Shown here in pieces: positions 29,682 to 40,282 of a DNA stretch of 64,000 bases. The notes under the pieces are model-generated. The model saw nothing but the letters and a program-made list of their open reading frames with translations. It searched no databases and was not told where the DNA came from. Numbering within the stretch: position 1 is the stretch's first letter; the number at the start of each line of letters is the position of its first letter. The stretch lies in assembly GCA_913775265.1 (NCBI GenBank), contig CAJYJH010000010.1:62001-126000 (forward strand), written 5' to 3'. This DNA comes from an uncultured Mucilaginibacter sp. GTDB lineage: Bacteria; Bacteroidota; Bacteroidia; Sphingobacteriales; Sphingobacteriaceae. Both the position numbers and the translations under genes were made by a program.

Positions 29682-30632
29682 TTAGGCTTTCAGCAGTTTC
29701 AGGTAGTTTTTAAAAGTATCGGTTGATTTTGATATACCGTGCATTTTCTGCCAGTTAGTACCTTCTACCCGAGTTAACTTTTGAGTCAATTTATGAAAAA
29801 AGCCGTAAACTTTATCCAGTAAGCCAATATTTATAGCTGGATCATTACCAAAATTTTTAACAAATCCAGCTTTAGATAATGCAGCACGACCCTTGAATGA
29901 CCATAAACTGGCCGCCGAAGCACCATAATTTATACCTTCTTGTATGTATCTCATGGCATTGATACCATCCATCCACCTTGCCTTATTGGGCACGTCCATG
30001 TCGGTTATTTGATGTTTGTGTTGCCGGTAGATAACACACGACTGGTTTTCATGAACGAACTTTTTAGTATGCTTGCCTATCCTAAACCAAAACTCGTAGT
30101 CCTCGTGGGGCATTAAGTCTTCGCGCCAAAAACCTACCCTATCAAATAATTCCCGTTTAAACAATACGGTCTGGGTAATGTTACACCAGCCTTGTAATAC
30201 ATAGTCAGCAAAATTCCCCTGTTCTAAAGGATGATACTGCATAATTACGTCGGCTTGTTTCCAAGTCCCGTCTTCATTTACAGCCTTTACCCATGGCCCG
30301 TATACAAAATCTGCGTTTTGATCTTCGAGTAGCCTGGCCTGCACTTCCAGCTTATTCACAGTCATTAAATCGTCCGAGTCAAAAAACTGTATAGCATTTC
30401 CGGTTGCCAAACGCATGCCTGTATTACGAGCAGCCCCTGGACCCTTGCCGGAGCTTTTGGTAAAGATTACCCTGTCTTTATAATCATTAATTACTTCCGG
30501 AAACTCATCGGTAGAGCCGTCATCAACTACTATGATTTCGTGTGGCTTCTTGGATTGGGTCAGGATACAATCTAAAGTAATCCTTAATAAAGCAGCCCTG
30601 TTTTTTACAGGTATAATTACTGATATGTTCAC
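29682..30632 (-). CDS. Glycosyltransferase family 2
   Basis: NISVIIPVKNRAALLRITLDCILTQSKKPHEIIVVDDGSTD. Confidence 0.93.
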   Translation of the reverse strand: MNISVIIPVKNRAALLRITLDCILTQSKKPHEIIVVDDGSTDEFPEVINDYKDRVIFTKSSGKGPGAARNTGMRLATGNAIQFFDSDDLMTVNKLEVQARLLEDQNADFVYGPWVKAVNEDGTWKQADVIMQYHPLEQGNFADYVLQGWCNITQTVLFKRELFDRVGFWREDLMPHEDYEFWFRIGKHTKKFVHENQSCVIYRQHKHQITDMDVPNKARWMDGINAMRYIQEGINYGASAASLWSFKGRAALSKAGFVKNFGNDPAINIGLLDKVYGFFHKLTQKLTRVEGTNWQKMHGISKSTDTFKNYLKLLKA

Positions 30633-30865
30633 TACTTTTTATTACTTAAATACTGCAAAATGAACCAAACACCAGGTAAAATAAGTTTCGGTTTGTTTAT
30701 TCATAAATATCAGGCGACCTCTAAATGGGGCTTCCAATTTTATATTTTTTTGATATGTAATATTATACAGCTTGTTTTATTTCAATAATAGCGACTTTTG
30801 CTCGCATTATTTAATAAAATTACATTCTACTTATTTTATGCTAAGGTAGGCATACTATATGAGAT

Positions 30866-31753
30866 TTATTTGATATATGAATTTATCTTTTCAAATAAAT
30901 GATCTGACACTGGTGAGTCAAACTTACGAGCAAAAATAGCATCAGATTTGATAATTGCATCAAAATCGTCATCATCCAGTATAGCGGGCATCGAACCATT
31001 TTTATACTCCCAGTTGATATACCTCAGGTGATTGTTAATTACATTCCCCTTAAAAGGAGAGTTCATTACGATGGTTTGAAAGAAAATCTCTTCTGCGCAA
31101 AAACTATTTTCGAACATTTTAGCGAATGCCGGATTGGCTTGCATGTAATCAAAAACATATAGTATACATTCGCGGGTTAATGTCCAATAAGTGCTGCCGC
31201 CATATAACATGGATAAGCTTATGGGTAGCTTACGTTTTATTTTGAATGTTTTTTGTACATCAATCAGCAACTTTATCAACTTTCCCTGATAGTTTGATGA
31301 AGGATTAAGTTTATCATACATGTTATGATAAATTATCCGGTCTAAGCCACCGCCTGGCCAACCCTTCACCGGAAACGGATTATTATCTAAATACTCAGTA
31401 CCTTTGTTTTGCTCAAAAAAATCTTTGATTTGCTTACAGCTTTTTACCGGAAAATCCTGACCGGTAACTGCGTGCAGGTAGCTAACTTGGTTATTCTTAA
31501 CAGCTTCGCCGGCCAGATATAAGAATGCTTTCAAATGATTATAGCTACCCCAGTTTATGTCATATTTTTTATCTATGAGTTTAACTTGCTCAATCGCCTT
31601 TACACGCTCAATATCTGCTTCAGCAATACTGCTCTTTTTATCTATATGAATATAAAATAAAAAGTCATCATCATTCAGCGCTTTTACAAGCCTGATCAAA
31701 TGATCAACTTTTTTGTAAGCAGTAACTAAGATGGCATGTTTCATTATCGGCAA
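30866..31753 (-). CDS. GT14-like (core-2/I-branching beta-1,6-GlcNAc-transferase family)
   Basis: HAILVTAYKKVDHLIRLVKALND; LYGGSTYWTLTRECILYVFDYM; CAEEIFFQTIVMNSPF. Confidence 0.8.
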   Translation of the reverse strand: MPIMKHAILVTAYKKVDHLIRLVKALNDDDFLFYIHIDKKSSIAEADIERVKAIEQVKLIDKKYDINWGSYNHLKAFLYLAGEAVKNNQVSYLHAVTGQDFPVKSCKQIKDFFEQNKGTEYLDNNPFPVKGWPGGGLDRIIYHNMYDKLNPSSNYQGKLIKLLIDVQKTFKIKRKLPISLSMLYGGSTYWTLTRECILYVFDYMQANPAFAKMFENSFCAEEIFFQTIVMNSPFKGNVINNHLRYINWEYKNGSMPAILDDDDFDAIIKSDAIFARKFDSPVSDHLFEKINSYIK

Positions 31754-31797
31754 TTTCTGTTTGTAGGTAGATTTAGATGGTTGATATTATGATACTG

Positions 31798-32931
31798 CTA
31801 AACCTGGATAATATTATTAATTAAGGTTTGCTGTGGGTTGACATCTATAGTATCAATAATTTTTTGCTGCGCTTTTATACCCATAGCAGACCAGTCACTT
31901 TTTTTCTGCCATGCGATTTCTAACGCCTCAGCAAATGGCTCCGGAAAGTAGGATGATGCTAAAAATCCATCAATACCATCATCTACCAACTCTTTATTAC
32001 CCGCAACATCAGACACTACTGCTACCCGGCCGCATGCCATGGCTTCTTCTAAAGCTAACGGCTTGCCTTCACCTGTAGAGGCCATTAATAGCAAATGATT
32101 ATTAGTCCAAATTTCTTTTATACCACTTACGTGCCCGTGAAACTTTACTTTGCCGGTTAAATTATAGTAGGCCGCCAATTCATTTAGATATTTTTCGTCA
32201 GGACCCGTACCATAAAAATTAAGCATCCATTGTCTTTCTTTCCATTTGGGAGCAGATAATACCTGAAGTAAAATATCTTGACCCTTAAACTGTGCTTCCA
32301 ATCGCGCAACCGAACCAAAATTTATTACCCCATTAACCGAAGGATACTCAATCAAACCAAATTTACTGATATCGGGATGGTTACCTATTACGCTGGCATT
32401 AGGTATTTTCATCGCTAGTTGCCGCTCGGCTACATCCAGGTTTCTTTGCGAAACAAAAAAGATAGCTTTAGCCTTAGCAAATATCTTTCTGGCTTTTTCA
32501 ATATCAGGATAGGCCAAAATCTCGTGATCAGCATTAAAATGTGAAAACAAGAAAAAAGGCTTATTTACTGCGTTTAAAATTGTACTGATAGTAGGATTAA
32601 ACGCAGATGAATAAGTATCGGGTTGGTTAACTAATATAGTATCAGGATTAAAATTGATAATTTCATCAGGTTTAAAAGGGAAAACCTTGTTTTTAACTGA
32701 TGCGATTACTTTTGATAGGTATCCTGAATTATTTAAAGGATTAGGAAGCGCGACAAAAGACCGGGCAATTTTTCTGATCTGCTCGATTCCGGCATGGTAA
32801 CCGTCTGTTTGTTCGAAAACTACCACCTGAACGTGATGTCCTTGTGCAACCGCATTTTCTACACACTGCACCCATAACACTTCACTGCCGCCCCACTTAG
32901 AAAGCAATGTTGAAATGAAAGTTATCTTCAT
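31798..32931 (-). CDS. Glycosyltransferase family 4
   Basis: LLMASTGEGKPLALEEAMACGRVAVVSDVAGNKELVDDGIDGFL. Confidence 0.9.
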   Translation of the reverse strand: MKITFISTLLSKWGGSEVLWVQCVENAVAQGHHVQVVVFEQTDGYHAGIEQIRKIARSFVALPNPLNNSGYLSKVIASVKNKVFPFKPDEIINFNPDTILVNQPDTYSSAFNPTISTILNAVNKPFFLFSHFNADHEILAYPDIEKARKIFAKAKAIFFVSQRNLDVAERQLAMKIPNASVIGNHPDISKFGLIEYPSVNGVINFGSVARLEAQFKGQDILLQVLSAPKWKERQWMLNFYGTGPDEKYLNELAAYYNLTGKVKFHGHVSGIKEIWTNNHLLLMASTGEGKPLALEEAMACGRVAVVSDVAGNKELVDDGIDGFLASSYFPEPFAEALEIAWQKKSDWSAMGIKAQQKIIDTIDVNPQQTLINNIIQV

Positions 32932-33515
32932 TGGTTAACCGGTTGAATTTCCCGCAATTCGGTGGTTAGCTTATTTACCACAACAGTATTGGCCGGAACA
33001 TTTTTGAATATAATACTACCACCGCCAATAACGCTGTTATTACCAATGGTTACACCTTTTAAAATCATTACATTAGACCCGATCCAGCAGTTATTACCAA
33101 TTTGGATGGGCGCTTTAGTATAACCCTGATCTTTAATCAATGCATCTGAATTTTTAAACTCATGATTATGATCATATATTTTTACGCCTTCGCCAAAAAG
33201 GCAATTATCGCCAATGGAAACTTTTGATAAGCTGTTTATAGAGCAATTATTATTGAAAAAACAGCCTGAACCTATTTCTATTACGCCGCCTTCATTAAAT
33301 GTAAAACTAATATCCCCTCTGATGGCGGTGTTGTCCTTAATGATGAGCTTACTTGGTGAAGAATCGAAAAGAAATTCAGGCGCTTTTGAGAAAAACGACT
33401 TTTTTAACAAAATCCTTCCCGGAAACAGTGTTTGTTGCTCCTTAATAAGATAGTTGATTCTTACATCACCGAGCTTTTTTCTAAGAATATAGATTATTTT
33501 GTAAAAAAGCGTCAT
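32928..33515 (-). CDS. Hexapeptide-repeat acyltransferase
   Basis: VSIGDNCLFGEGVKIYDHNHEF; IQIGNNCWIGSNVMILKGVTIGNNSVIGGGSIIF; 4-nt overlap with the downstream GT4. Confidence 0.9.
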   Translation of the reverse strand: MTLFYKIIYILRKKLGDVRINYLIKEQQTLFPGRILLKKSFFSKAPEFLFDSSPSKLIIKDNTAIRGDISFTFNEGGVIEIGSGCFFNNNCSINSLSKVSIGDNCLFGEGVKIYDHNHEFKNSDALIKDQGYTKAPIQIGNNCWIGSNVMILKGVTIGNNSVIGGGSIIFKNVPANTVVVNKLTTELREIQPVNQ

Positions 33516-33551
33516 ATGCTTATCAACAGTAATGTAAATTTATCGAACCTT

Positions 33552-34565
33552 TTATAAACAGTTTAAAGCTTTTACAAACTTATCTTTATCTAAAGTTACA
33601 TCATCAAAGTTAGAATTATCTAACGACTCTTGAGCTGAGAAATACTCCCATTCAAGGTTAAGTATATTTGCTAATCGCCAATAGCATAAAGGATTGGCAG
33701 CTTTATTGGCTGCTCTTATTTCCAACACCTTGGTAAATGGCTGCATAAAAACAATATTAGCCATACCACCACCGTGAATAGCCAAAAGCACGCTAGTTTC
33801 GTTAAACAATTTCACTTGCTCAGTAAAAGACAACTCTTCAGCAAAAATTATCTCAAATCCGGCGCTTTTTAGGTGCGGTAAAACTTCAGCTTCATTACTT
33901 ACTTTACGCGACGGGGCTTTAGCCCTAGAGATGTATACTTTACGATGAGGTTTTATTTTAGGCAACTGTAAAGCTATTTTAATAGCTTTAACCATGCTAT
34001 CTATAATTGCAGGTACGGCATTTCCCCATTTTGGTTCAGTATCTACTGCTGCCAGCCTTTTAAACTGATGGCTATGCTGCCTCTCGGTTAGCAAATACTT
34101 CATCCCGAGTATATCCAAAGCATCGAGAGCAAATTTATATTTTGAAAAATAATCTGGTAAGATAACCAAACCGTCATGATGTACAGATTTTAACATCCAA
34201 AGCCGGGGTAACACTTCGCAAAGCCAGTGGTAATAACTGGCACTCCACATATCATATGCATACAAAAAAACACCTTGATTATGGTTAACTACCTTTTTTA
34301 GAAAACGGGCTTTAATAAACGACTTTACCTTGGCTAAACCCGACATGGCATTTAACTCGTTACTAAAATTTATGCTGAGCACAGCTAAACGCCCATTAAC
34401 AAAAACTAAGTTATCCGGAGTTATCAGAACACCGTTTAACTCAATAACCTGTACTTCGGGCACCAAAGCCGATTCAAAATCCTTAACAAAGAATTCATCA
34501 TTGAAGAACCTTTGATTGGGAGTATAAATACCTTGTTTTGAAAAACTTTGCAATGACCGGCTCAT
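33552..34565 (-). CDS. Glycosyltransferase family 61 (DUF563)-like
   Basis: HGGGMANIVFMQPFTKVLEIR; KVYISRAKAPSRKVSNEAEV. Confidence 0.8.
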   Translation of the reverse strand: MSRSLQSFSKQGIYTPNQRFFNDEFFVKDFESALVPEVQVIELNGVLITPDNLVFVNGRLAVLSINFSNELNAMSGLAKVKSFIKARFLKKVVNHNQGVFLYAYDMWSASYYHWLCEVLPRLWMLKSVHHDGLVILPDYFSKYKFALDALDILGMKYLLTERQHSHQFKRLAAVDTEPKWGNAVPAIIDSMVKAIKIALQLPKIKPHRKVYISRAKAPSRKVSNEAEVLPHLKSAGFEIIFAEELSFTEQVKLFNETSVLLAIHGGGMANIVFMQPFTKVLEIRAANKAANPLCYWRLANILNLEWEYFSAQESLDNSNFDDVTLDKDKFVKALNCL

Positions 34566-34578
34566 ATACTGTGATAAC

Positions 34579-35526
34579 TTATGATAGAGGTTTAAGCTTA
34601 TTAAGCACTCTTACCGGGAAAGCTGCATTTTTACCTAACGCGTTAATAAGTTTAAGTTGCGCCATGTAATTACTTGCAGGAGATATTTTATCATGCTCTT
34701 TAATCACATAGTTAACATCTTCAATACGATTGTCTTTCACTAAATCAGTAATCAGGTCGTTTAAAAAATACCTCATTGATTGATTAAACTCGCTTATGCT
34801 TATATACTTAGAATAAAAGTTCTTAATCATCAAGGAAGCTTGCCCTAAGCGCATACTCAGCCCATTGCTTGACATATTGCTACTGTGCCGACGGTAGTAA
34901 AACAATTTATCTTTTAACCCATAGAATATACCACCGGCAATGGCCATCCGCAGCCAATAATCCCAATCCTCGCAACCATAAAAGAATTTACTAGTTTCTT
35001 GCTTACCTATTTTGCTTACCAGATCGCGCTTGGCAATAACTGACAAAATAGGTATGTAATTACCTACATATTCTTTCTTATACATCTCTTCAGCTGTAAA
35101 AAGCTGACCGGTAATAGTAGGGTAATCAACAAGTTTCTCAGGCTCATGATCAGCAAACATCCACCCGTCTGTGTAAATCACACTAACCTCAGGATGAGCC
35201 TTGCTAAATTCAAGTTGTTTTTCGAGCTTAATTGGTTCCCAAAGGTCATCCGAATCCAAAAATGCAACCCATGTACCTTTAGCTCTTTCAATAGCGGCGT
35301 TTCTGGCTGCGCCCAAACGGCTGTTTACCTGGTTAATTACTATTACCCGGCTATCTTTTGCAGCGTAGCTTTCGGCAATAGCCTGAGTATCGTCTGTCGA
35401 GCCATCATTAACAACAAGTAATTCCCAGTTTTGATGCGTTTGCTTTAGTACACTCAGTATAGATTCCTCGATGTACTTACCTGCATTATAAGCAGGCATC
35501 ACAATTGAAATATCAGGATTTTGCAT
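34579..35526 (-). CDS. Glycosyltransferase family 2
   Basis: PDISIVMPAYNAGKYIEESILSVLKQTHQNWELLVVNDGSTDDT. Confidence 0.95.
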   Translation of the reverse strand: MQNPDISIVMPAYNAGKYIEESILSVLKQTHQNWELLVVNDGSTDDTQAIAESYAAKDSRVIVINQVNSRLGAARNAAIERAKGTWVAFLDSDDLWEPIKLEKQLEFSKAHPEVSVIYTDGWMFADHEPEKLVDYPTITGQLFTAEEMYKKEYVGNYIPILSVIAKRDLVSKIGKQETSKFFYGCEDWDYWLRMAIAGGIFYGLKDKLFYYRRHSSNMSSNGLSMRLGQASLMIKNFYSKYISISEFNQSMRYFLNDLITDLVKDNRIEDVNYVIKEHDKISPASNYMAQLKLINALGKNAAFPVRVLNKLKPLS

Positions 35527-36736
35527 GAACTTGGTTTATCATTGATTGATACTGGCTTTCCATCATATCGCCAATAACTTTCGAGTTATATACTTCTAAA
35601 ACTTTTTTACGGGCGGTTTTACCTAATTGCACGCACAAATCAGGATCTTTAATTAGTTTCAATACCGCATCGGTTATAGCATTAGCGTCCGAAGGTGGTA
35701 TTAATACACCGGCACCATCAGCAAGTTGCTCGGCCATACCTCCGGAGTAAGTGCCAACAATGGCACGGCCTGCACTCATTGACTCTAAGCACACGTTTGG
35801 AAAGTTTTCCCAAATGCTTGGAAAAACACAAACAGCAGAAGTTTTTAATACTTCGGCCATCGAGCTTAAGTTCATCAAACCATGAAATTTGAGATTCTTC
35901 TCATAACCTTTTAGATGATGCTTTAAGTACTCTTCCATGTTATATCTTGGATTAGGAGAATACATAGGTTTGCCCACAAAATTAAAAATGATCTCCGGGT
36001 CTTGCTTTAGTATCTGCGGAATCGCATCTTTTAATATTACTAACCCTTTGCGTATTTCTAAACGACCAACAAAAGTAACATTCTTAGTTGTTGGTCTCTT
36101 AATCTCAATATCGAGTAACTGCTGAGTTGGGACGTATGGATAAGGTTGCAGAATAATCTTCTTTTTGTTGATATGCCAGTCTTTAGCTACAATTTCACCC
36201 AAAGATTTAGAGGGCGTTGTAATAAAGTGAGCCTGTTGCGCTATATGATACTCTTCGTCCTGCTCTTTAATGTAAGGCTTTTTATCAAGCAATTTTAAAT
36301 TAAACCTTCTTACGGCACCCAAAACCATTTTTATCTTCGAAACGGTATCCGGCTCGTATCCCGGATTAATAATTTCGAGCAGGTAAGTTGGGGTATGCGT
36401 TTTGATAACTGAAGTAAGTTGCGGAAACTTCTTAAAAACCTCCAGCCCGTCGGCACCGTATTCGGGCGACTCTACCAAATCAAAATTTACCGCATTATGG
36501 CGTTCGGTAAACTTAGCAACAATAGCATGGTTGAAATTTTCGCGGTTGCTTTTGATTCTATGAACCAATAATCCATTTTCAGACGACGTGTAATCATCCT
36601 TTGTTAAAGAAGGACAAAACACCTCTACCTGGTTACCCCGTTCGGCCAGCATTTTGGTAGCCTGAAATACATAGGTAGCTACGCCACCATAAGCAGTTTC
36701 AGGAGGGAACTCATAAGAAATAAAAGCAATTTTCAT
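35513..36736 (-). CDS. Glycosyltransferase family 4
   Basis: KIAFISYEFPPETAYGGVATYV; SAVCVFPSIWENFPNVCLESMSAGRAIVGTYSGGMAE. Confidence 0.93.
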   Translation of the reverse strand: MKIAFISYEFPPETAYGGVATYVFQATKMLAERGNQVEVFCPSLTKDDYTSSENGLLVHRIKSNRENFNHAIVAKFTERHNAVNFDLVESPEYGADGLEVFKKFPQLTSVIKTHTPTYLLEIINPGYEPDTVSKIKMVLGAVRRFNLKLLDKKPYIKEQDEEYHIAQQAHFITTPSKSLGEIVAKDWHINKKKIILQPYPYVPTQQLLDIEIKRPTTKNVTFVGRLEIRKGLVILKDAIPQILKQDPEIIFNFVGKPMYSPNPRYNMEEYLKHHLKGYEKNLKFHGLMNLSSMAEVLKTSAVCVFPSIWENFPNVCLESMSAGRAIVGTYSGGMAEQLADGAGVLIPPSDANAITDAVLKLIKDPDLCVQLGKTARKKVLEVYNSKVIGDMMESQYQSMINQVHAKS

Positions 36737-36747
36737 TTTTCTGTACT

Positions 36748-37347
36748 TTAATTTTGCTGAAGCTTATCTGTTTGATTGGTGATGATCAAGCTTTCGGCAT
36801 GTTTAACAATGCTGTTTGCAGGTACCGATTTATATATTAAACAATTAGCACCGATAATTACGTTCTCACCTATTTCAACATTATTTAGGATAGTTACGTT
36901 GCTGCCAATCCAAGTATTTTTACCAATGATCACCTTACCGATGGTAAACTTGTTTTTATGCACGTTAAGCTGCTGACCGCTGTACTCATAAGCATGATTA
37001 TGATCGTAAATCTTAACGCCTTCGCCAATCATTACGTTCTCGCCAATTTCTACGTAACCCAAGCAGTTTACTGAACAGTAATTATTAAAAAAAACTTTTT
37101 CTTTAATAATTAAAGTAGCCTCTGGGTAAACTGTAAAAGAGCAAAAGTTACGGGTACCAACCCCTTTTTGTAATTCAATTTTTTTGCAAGTGCCTTCAAT
37201 GTTGAGTACACTGCTCTCGCCTAACCATGCCTCAGGGTGGATAAAAACGTTAGGCTTTCTCCTAAGCTCTTTATAGTAATTTCTTCGTTGGTACTGCTGC
37301 AAAAGATGAAGCTTTGCAACCAAAAATTTAATGATTGCCTCTTTCAT
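36748..37347 (-). CDS. Hexapeptide-repeat acyltransferase
   Basis: VEIGENVMIGEGVKIYDHNHAYEYSG; VIIGKNTWIGSNVTILNNVEIGENVIIGANCLIYKSVP. Confidence 0.9.
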   Translation of the reverse strand: MKEAIIKFLVAKLHLLQQYQRRNYYKELRRKPNVFIHPEAWLGESSVLNIEGTCKKIELQKGVGTRNFCSFTVYPEATLIIKEKVFFNNYCSVNCLGYVEIGENVMIGEGVKIYDHNHAYEYSGQQLNVHKNKFTIGKVIIGKNTWIGSNVTILNNVEIGENVIIGANCLIYKSVPANSIVKHAESLIITNQTDKLQQN

Positions 37348-38183
37348 ATTTTGATCCAGTGATTAGGGATAATATCCGTTTTTTCTGATTTAAACCAGTT
37401 TTGGGGTGCTACCACCACCTTATCCTTATTATTGTTTAACCACGCTCCCCACCAGCTAAAGGTACTATTAGCAATAATATTATGCTTACATGCGGCCATT
37501 AAACGCATATCCTCATAACTGTTTTCGCCACTATTACCCTCAACATACGTATGTGGATCTTCAAAATCAATGTTTTCTTTTACCCAAGACAGGTCGTCTG
37601 AAAACACAAAAAAGTGAGGGTTTGTTACTCTGTTTTTTATTTCAGCAATAGCGGCCTTGTAGTAGTCAATTGAGCAAATGCCGTTAAAATTGACAGCTGT
37701 TTGCACAGTAACATAATCACCTCTCCTGAAGTGTATTGATATTGCGTTAACTTTAGCCATATTGTCTAAATGCACTGTATTGGCGGTATTAGGCTTACTC
37801 TTAAATGTAAAATCGTTACGTATAGTATTTTCGATTGATTTAAAGTAATTTTCGCACTGCCAGTAACCGTAAAGATACAAACGGCCTTTTCTATCTAAAA
37901 CAGACGGATCGTATATAAATCCCTTTTCCTGAACATATTTTACCGGACTGATATAATTAAGAATTTTAGTTACTAAAAAATTCTCTTTGCTCTCGGTTAC
38001 ATAATTAACGTTGAAAAGATCAAGCTCAAAGTTACGGCTGATATAATCGGCCGCATCGTCTCTAACCATATACTCCGACAGGTCTAACTGAAGATAGGTC
38101 TGGTTTTTTAAAGCCAAGCTCCGACCCAAGGCATACTGAAACATTTGGTTGCCCAACCCTCCCCAAAGTTTAACTCTAACCAT
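37344..38183 (-). CDS. Alpha-1,2-fucosyltransferase-like (GT11)
   Basis: [43 protein letters not shown]. Confidence 0.92.
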   Translation of the reverse strand: MVRVKLWGGLGNQMFQYALGRSLALKNQTYLQLDLSEYMVRDDAADYISRNFELDLFNVNYVTESKENFLVTKILNYISPVKYVQEKGFIYDPSVLDRKGRLYLYGYWQCENYFKSIENTIRNDFTFKSKPNTANTVHLDNMAKVNAISIHFRRGDYVTVQTAVNFNGICSIDYYKAAIAEIKNRVTNPHFFVFSDDLSWVKENIDFEDPHTYVEGNSGENSYEDMRLMAACKHNIIANSTFSWWGAWLNNNKDKVVVAPQNWFKSEKTDIIPNHWIKI

Positions 38184-38862
38184 CAGAATATTTTTTTATG
38201 AAAGAATCGAGGTCATGAAAATCTTTATATGAATCACGGATCCACTGATCGCTTTTATTCCACCATTGAAAATCCAGTAAAAACTGAATTTGATCTTCTG
38301 AAAACCTGTATTTCAAAACCTTCGCGGGCATACCAACAACAATAGCATAAGGCGGCACATCCTTTGTAACAATGGCTCCGGCTCCAACTACGGCACCGTG
38401 CCCAATCTTAATGTTATCCATTATAACCGCATTAGCTCCGATCCAAACATCATTACCTATTTCCACTGTTCCCATCTCGTCATAATAAGAGCCATCAGAG
38501 AAGGTAGTGCCACATTGCCTATACGGCGAATAGAATACAGGACTTGATGATACAAATGTATGCGTTGGGTGACTACCTAAACAAATACTGGTGCCCTGCC
38601 CTATAGAGCAGAATCTACCAATAATGGTGTTCATAGCAGTAGCCCGCATAGCGAGGAACGAATAACTGCCCAAAGAAACATTATGCAAATAACAATCGTT
38701 TCCTACCGAAACATGATCAGCTAATCTGCAGTTTGACAGCGTAACCCGCTCACCTATTCTTTTTTTAGAATGCGCCTGTTCAGGTAAAGAGTTGTTGCCC
38801 ACAATGCCTTTTACTTTACCCTTAATTTTCTTTAAAAGCGTTATTGCTTTCATATTTGACAC
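38176..38862 (-). CDS. CatB-like hexapeptide-repeat acetyltransferase
   Basis: [55 protein letters not shown]. Confidence 0.9.
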   Translation of the reverse strand: MSNMKAITLLKKIKGKVKGIVGNNSLPEQAHSKKRIGERVTLSNCRLADHVSVGNDCYLHNVSLGSYSFLAMRATAMNTIIGRFCSIGQGTSICLGSHPTHTFVSSSPVFYSPYRQCGTTFSDGSYYDEMGTVEIGNDVWIGANAVIMDNIKIGHGAVVGAGAIVTKDVPPYAIVVGMPAKVLKYRFSEDQIQFLLDFQWWNKSDQWIRDSYKDFHDLDSFIKKYSDG

Positions 38863-38972
38863 TTTATTCAGTGTAGAAAAACGCTGTAAATATTATATAC
38901 TCCTGTTACTTAAACAAAAGTATAAAGGAGAATTACAGTTCGCTACTTACACTCAATACTGTTTCAATTAAT

Positions 38973-40232
38973 TTAACCCTTTACCCATTCTACTGGTACA
39001 ATAACCTTACCCAAGGCTGAATTTGTATGGTACTGGCTAAAATCGCTACCGCTGTCTTCAATAGTCAAACTCAGGTCGGTATCTAACTTATCAACAAACC
39101 GGTTATTCGGAATATGTAATACCGGCTGTACGTTATATTGCGAAGCAATTAGTGTATTAGGCGGAATAGTAGCACGTACAGTAATTGTATCTTTTTGTTG
39201 ATCTTCTTTACTTATATCGAAATGTGAAGAAAACAGAGCAACATCATAAGTATCTTTTACAATAATGCTTAGTGTTAAGCTTTGAATGTAGTCCCGATTT
39301 ACGATCTGGAACTCTAATACCGCCTCTTCATTAAATAAATATGTGCCTCCGTTGTGATCAACACCGTTTTGCTTGAAGTTTATTTTAGAGAAGTAAGTTT
39401 CCGGCTTAGGTGTTGTGTTAGAATAAGAACTCTCCTGGTTACTGCTCGATACGTAATTGCTTAAAATGGCATCGATATCGCCGGTGCTGTGTACCGTTCC
39501 GTTTCGTAGATACATACCCTTGTTACACAACTGAGCAATACTACCCATGTTGTGGCTCACAAACAAAACGGTACGGCCTTCGCCTTTACTTACGTCACCC
39601 ATCTTGCCCAAGCATTTCTTTTGGAACTCGGCATCACCAACAGCAAGCACCTCGTCAACAATCAAAATTTCAGACTCTAAGTGAGCCGCTACCGCAAAAG
39701 CCAAACGCACATACATACCTGATGAGTAGCGTTTAACTGGGGTGTCAATATAACGCTCTACACCAGCAAAATCTACAATTTCATCAAACTTACGTTTAAT
39801 CTCATGCTTACGCATCCCTAATATGGCACCATTCAAATATATATTGTCTCGTCCGCTCAGGTCCGGATGGAAACCTGTACCCACTTCTAACAAACTGGCA
39901 ATACGCCCTTTTACTTTAACCGAGCCGGTAGTAGGAGCCGTAACCTGGCTTAAAACCTTCAGAAGCGTGCTTTTCCCTGCTCCATTACGTCCAATTACAC
40001 CAACAGCATCACCCTGATTAACTGTAAAATCAATATCTCTTAACGACCATACATACTGGCTTGTACCGGCTTTGGTACGATCGTTTGCTTCACCTATCTT
40101 TAAATAAGGGTCTTCTTTACCTCTGATATTATACCACCAACGGTTAATGTCGTGTGCTAATGACCCTGTACCAATTTCGCCTAAACGATACTGCTTAGAA
40201 AGGTTTTCTACTTTAATAACCGTAGTGCTCAT
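38973..40232 (-). CDS. wzt: Polysaccharide ABC transporter ATPase with C-terminal Wzt-type domain
   Basis: Walker A VIGRNGAGKSTLLK, signature YSSGMYVRLAFAVAAHLESEILIVDEVLAVGD; ~150 aa C-terminal extension of beta character. Confidence 0.9.
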   Translation of the reverse strand: MSTTVIKVENLSKQYRLGEIGTGSLAHDINRWWYNIRGKEDPYLKIGEANDRTKAGTSQYVWSLRDIDFTVNQGDAVGVIGRNGAGKSTLLKVLSQVTAPTTGSVKVKGRIASLLEVGTGFHPDLSGRDNIYLNGAILGMRKHEIKRKFDEIVDFAGVERYIDTPVKRYSSGMYVRLAFAVAAHLESEILIVDEVLAVGDAEFQKKCLGKMGDVSKGEGRTVLFVSHNMGSIAQLCNKGMYLRNGTVHSTGDIDAILSNYVSSSNQESSYSNTTPKPETYFSKINFKQNGVDHNGGTYLFNEEAVLEFQIVNRDYIQSLTLSIIVKDTYDVALFSSHFDISKEDQQKDTITVRATIPPNTLIASQYNVQPVLHIPNNRFVDKLDTDLSLTIEDSGSDFSQYHTNSALGKVIVPVEWVKG

Positions 40233-40282
40233 ATATGAAATATCTGGTAAGATGTAATGCTGTAAATAATTAATACTGTTTA

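Noticed and set aside
30784-30811. Weak hairpin AATAATAGCGA-CTTTTGC-TCGCATTATT between two GT genes
   Set aside because: Short GC stem with a bulge and no T run; not enough to call a terminator
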